This document shows, piece by piece, positions 62,005 to 64,000 of a DNA stretch of 64,000 nt. Where the stretch lies: contig JAAYNW010000010.1 in NCBI GenBank assembly GCA_012520655.1, positions 1 through 64,000 on the forward strand. Reading direction: 5' to 3'. The stretch comes from Clostridiales bacterium (GTDB lineage: Bacteria > Bacillota > Clostridia > Lachnospirales > Lachnospiraceae). Each line of letters starts with the position of its first letter. The stretch's first letter is position 1. The translations under genes and the position numbers were made by a program. Below the pieces are notes generated by a model, which was not told where the DNA came from, ran no database searches, and saw only the letters and a program-made list of their open reading frames with translations.

Positions 62005-62744
62005 ATAAGGTATTGATAATCGTTCCGGCGTTTAATGAAGAGGAAAATATGGCGGCACTGTTTGACCAGCTTTGCAAGCCGGAGATACGCAGCTTTGCTG
62101 ATATTCTTGTAATTAACGATGCTTCCAAAGATAAGACGGGAAACATCGCCAAATCGTATCACGTATCTTTAGTTACTCATGTTTTTAATTTGGGTTATGG
62201 TTCGGCGCTTCAGGTCGGGTATAAATATGCGGTGCGTCGAGGTTACGACTATGTCATTCAGTTGGATGCGGACGGACAGCACAATATTTCCAATATAGGT
62301 CATATCTATCAGTGTCTGACCACACCGGATACAGAAGGAAATACGCCGGATATTGTAATTGGTTCGCGTTTTGTGGAGGGGAGCCGGTCATTTCAGATTT
62401 CCAATATTAAAAAAATGTCTATCAAAATGTTTTCTTGGCTGATAAAGAGGATGACGGGCAAAAAAATTACAGATCCTACTTCCGGTTTGCAGGGATTAAA
62501 CAGAAAAGCATTTACTTATTATTCAATTTACGGCAATTTCGACTATTTTTATCCCGACGCCAATATGATAATACAGATGCTTCTGCTGGGATACCGGGTG
62601 GAAGAGACATCAGCCGTCATGCATGAGAGGACGGCGGGCGTAAGTATGCACACCGGACTTTTAAAGCAACTAACCTATATGATGATTATGCCCTTAAGCA
62701 TCTGGACTGTATTGATTCGGATAAAAAGGGGATTGCAGAAGTAG
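62001..62744 (+). CDS. GT2 glycosyltransferase, polyprenyl-phosphate mannose-synthase type
   Basis: A 247-aa GT2: VLIIVPAFNEEENMAALFDQ, VINDASKDKTGN and YDYVIQLDADGQHNI (DxD) match dolichol/undecaprenyl-phosphate sugar synthases (DPM1 type). It lacks C-terminal membrane helices. With the DUF2304 protein upstream it could make a lipid-linked sugar used outside the membrane. ATGA overlap with the preceding GT4. Ends 15 nt before the last gene. Confidence 0.87.
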   Translation: MNKVLIIVPAFNEEENMAALFDQLCKPEIRSFADILVINDASKDKTGNIAKSYHVSLVTHVFNLGYGSALQVGYKYAVRRGYDYVIQLDADGQHNISNIGHIYQCLTTPDTEGNTPDIVIGSRFVEGSRSFQISNIKKMSIKMFSWLIKRMTGKKITDPTSGLQGLNRKAFTYYSIYGNFDYFYPDANMIIQMLLLGYRVEETSAVMHERTAGVSMHTGLLKQLTYMMIMPLSIWTVLIRIKRGLQK

Positions 62745-62758
62745 AAGGGAATTCTTTT

Positions 62759-64000
62759 ATGGGATACAAGCATAAGAAAACGAAAGTACAATGGACTCCG
62801 CTTTCGAGAACGGAAAAGGCAGAGGTTTTGCAAAATCCATATTGCGGATTATATTCCATCTATCGTTTTTTCGCGGATAGTGACAGGGAGGCCGTAGAAG
62901 GTACTTTGATTGAAGATGTTAGGGTGGAAGAGACGCATCGAATCTGCCTTGTGGAAATCAACCTTCTTAAGTTCAATGAGACGGAACTGCCGAAGGAAGC
63001 ACTGGAAATAGTACGGCGGATTTTTTCTCACTTTGCATCCTTGAGAAAACAGATGATTGTCCGCTTTTTATATGATTGGGAAGGAAAGGGGATAGTGAGT
63101 GAACCAAAGGATATTTCCGTTATTTTAAATCATATGTGCCAGCTCGCCCCGCTGTTAAAGGGATATGCAAAAGATATCTACATCCTCCAGGGACTTTTTA
63201 TTGGAAGCTGGGGAGAAATGCACAATTCACGCTACCTGAGTGAGAAACATATCACCAGGCTGGCCAGGCAATTGTATGAATGTTCGGGCGAAAGCACACA
63301 GATTGCGCTGCGCTGTCCCAATTTTTGGCGGATGATATTCAAAACGTATCAGCCGCTTGACAGGGCTTGTGCTTTTAAGCATATTCAAAAGGCAAGATTT
63401 TCTTTGTTCAATGACGGTATTATGGCTTCGGACACGGACTTTGGAACTTATGGCAATGTGGAGATGAAGGATGCCAGATATTACAGTGAGAAATGGATAC
63501 GCAAGGATGAACTGGAATTCCAGAATCAATTGTGTAAATATGTCTCCAACGGAGGAGAGGTAATTAATGAGTGTTCCTGGAACGACGTAAGTCCGGCGCT
63601 GGAGGGACTTCGAAAGATGAGGATATCCTACCTTCACAGTAGGTACGATGAAAAAGTGCTGAATAAATGGAAAGCTGCAAAATCGGGAATAAACAACGCG
63701 CTGTGGAAGGACAGAACCGCGTTTGAATATATTGAGGCTCACTTAGGTTATCGGTTCGCTATCATGGATGCGGGAGTATCCCTCGCACCGGACAAAAGTG
63801 GCAGGCTGAGAGTGGCGGTAAGGCTGATTAATCAAGGTTTTGCTCCCTGCTATCATAAGTTCGAGGTGAAGCTTGTGATTCGCGATACATCATTCTTAGA
63901 GCTATACGAATATGAGGTTGATACGGATACCCGCATGTGGATGCCGGGTGAACCGGTAGAGTTGGAAGCATTGATTGCTCCTGCGCAATTCAAACTGAAA
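62759..64000 (+). CDS. DUF4874/DUF4832 protein, 3' end cut by window
   Basis: The frame is open to the window end (414 residues seen). ATG 62759 has AAGGGA 8 nt upstream. The N-terminus has the NPxxGLY-type element (LQNPYCGLYSIYRFF), with IYILQGLFIGSWGEMHNSR and CPNFWRMIFK following, the DUF4874 glycosidase-like barrel pattern (Glu in GEMH as possible catalytic residue). LFNDGIMASDTDFGTYG and the beta-rich end (RVAVRLINQGFAPCYHKFEV) match DUF4832. No signal peptide is seen at the N-terminus. These proteins occur in exopolysaccharide loci; a glycan-hydrolase role is inferred from fold and context. It may stand in for the PelA hydrolase. Confidence 0.75.
   Translation, partial: MGYKHKKTKVQWTPLSRTEKAEVLQNPYCGLYSIYRFFADSDREAVEGTLIEDVRVEETHRICLVEINLLKFNETELPKEALEIVRRIFSHFASLRKQMIVRFLYDWEGKGIVSEPKDISVILNHMCQLAPLLKGYAKDIYILQGLFIGSWGEMHNSRYLSEKHITRLARQLYECSGESTQIALRCPNFWRMIFKTYQPLDRACAFKHIQKARFSLFNDGIMASDTDFGTYGNVEMKDARYYSEKWIRKDELEFQNQLCKYVSNGGEVINECSWNDVSPALEGLRKMRISYLHSRYDEKVLNKWKAAKSGINNALWKDRTAFEYIEAHLGYRFAIMDAGVSLAPDKSGRLRVAVRLINQGFAPCYHKFEVKLVIRDTSFLELYEYEVDTDTRMWMPGEPVELEALIAPAQFKLK

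Noticed and set aside
1..64000. CRISPR arrays, tRNA, rRNA, insertion sequences, integrases
   Set aside because: No direct-repeat array, cloverleaf, rRNA-like stretch or transposase/integrase motif was seen on either strand by eye.

Overview
The window looks like chromosome of a motile, spore-forming, low-GC Gram-positive bacterium of the class Clostridia, most probably a Lachnospiraceae-type organism. The reasons are the fliW-csrA flagellin switch, sigma-D type promoters (TAAA-N16-CCGATA), a short D0/D1-type flagellin, dipicolinate synthase genes (dpaA/dpaB), strong AGGAGG ribosome sites, and gene overlaps of the ATGA type. The taxon is inferred from protein character only.

Layout. 1-6.4 kb: the end of an AgrC-like GHKL sensor kinase, two small uncharacterised genes (one with a FliD-C-terminus-like segment), an AraC/GyrI-type regulator with a flavin-split-barrel protein, a decayed chemoreceptor fragment, and an intact Cache chemoreceptor. 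6.6-10 kb: asnB-dpaA-dpaB. 10-21 kb: the late flagellar block flgM-flgN-flgK-flgK2-flgL-fliW-csrA, then flaG-fliD-fliS-fliT-like, then the flagellin gene. Each of the three blocks starts with a sigma-D promoter with an identical 16-nt spacer. The flagellin leader carries two hairpins with AGGGA in the loop plus an AAGGAGG ribosome site, the arrangement expected for CsrA control.

21-31.4 kb: a glycosylation block next to flagellin, made of four CgeB/DUF3880-type glycosyltransferase units (one inside a GT2-methyltransferase-GT fusion), a StrF-like GT, a GT11 fucosyltransferase on the minus strand, a methyltransferase, and a minus-strand GT2-TPR protein. 31.5-51.6 kb: a second block, the most unusual part. 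Ten of its fifteen genes carry the same kind of ~90-residue Rossmann-like module (hhhhGxG start), fused N-terminally, C-terminally or internally to a different enzyme each time: a TIM-barrel isomerase, a GDPD phosphodiesterase, a GT2, a methyltransferase, two RgpF-like proteins, a GT4, a DUF4422 protein, a DUF1919 protein and a nucleotidylyltransferase. The block also has two cytidylyltransferase domains, a fused Gfo/Idh/MocA oxidoreductase and two CDP-glycerol-phosphotransferase-like enzymes. I infer assembly of a glycan decorated with phospho-polyol groups, on flagellin or on the cell surface.

51.6-52.3 kb is a non-coding gap with two promoter-like sequences and a long hairpin. 52.3-64 kb is a Gram-positive Pel-type exopolysaccharide operon: a PelD-like c-di-GMP receptor (RDTD I-site kept, GGDEF motif lost) fused to a catalytically degenerate SDR domain, PelE-like, a DUF2194 protein (PelA-like position), PelF, PelG, a DUF2304 membrane protein, a GT4, a polyprenyl-phosphate-type GT2, and a DUF4874/DUF4832 protein cut by the window end. 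Taken together the window links motility, flagellar or surface glycosylation, and c-di-GMP-gated biofilm matrix production.
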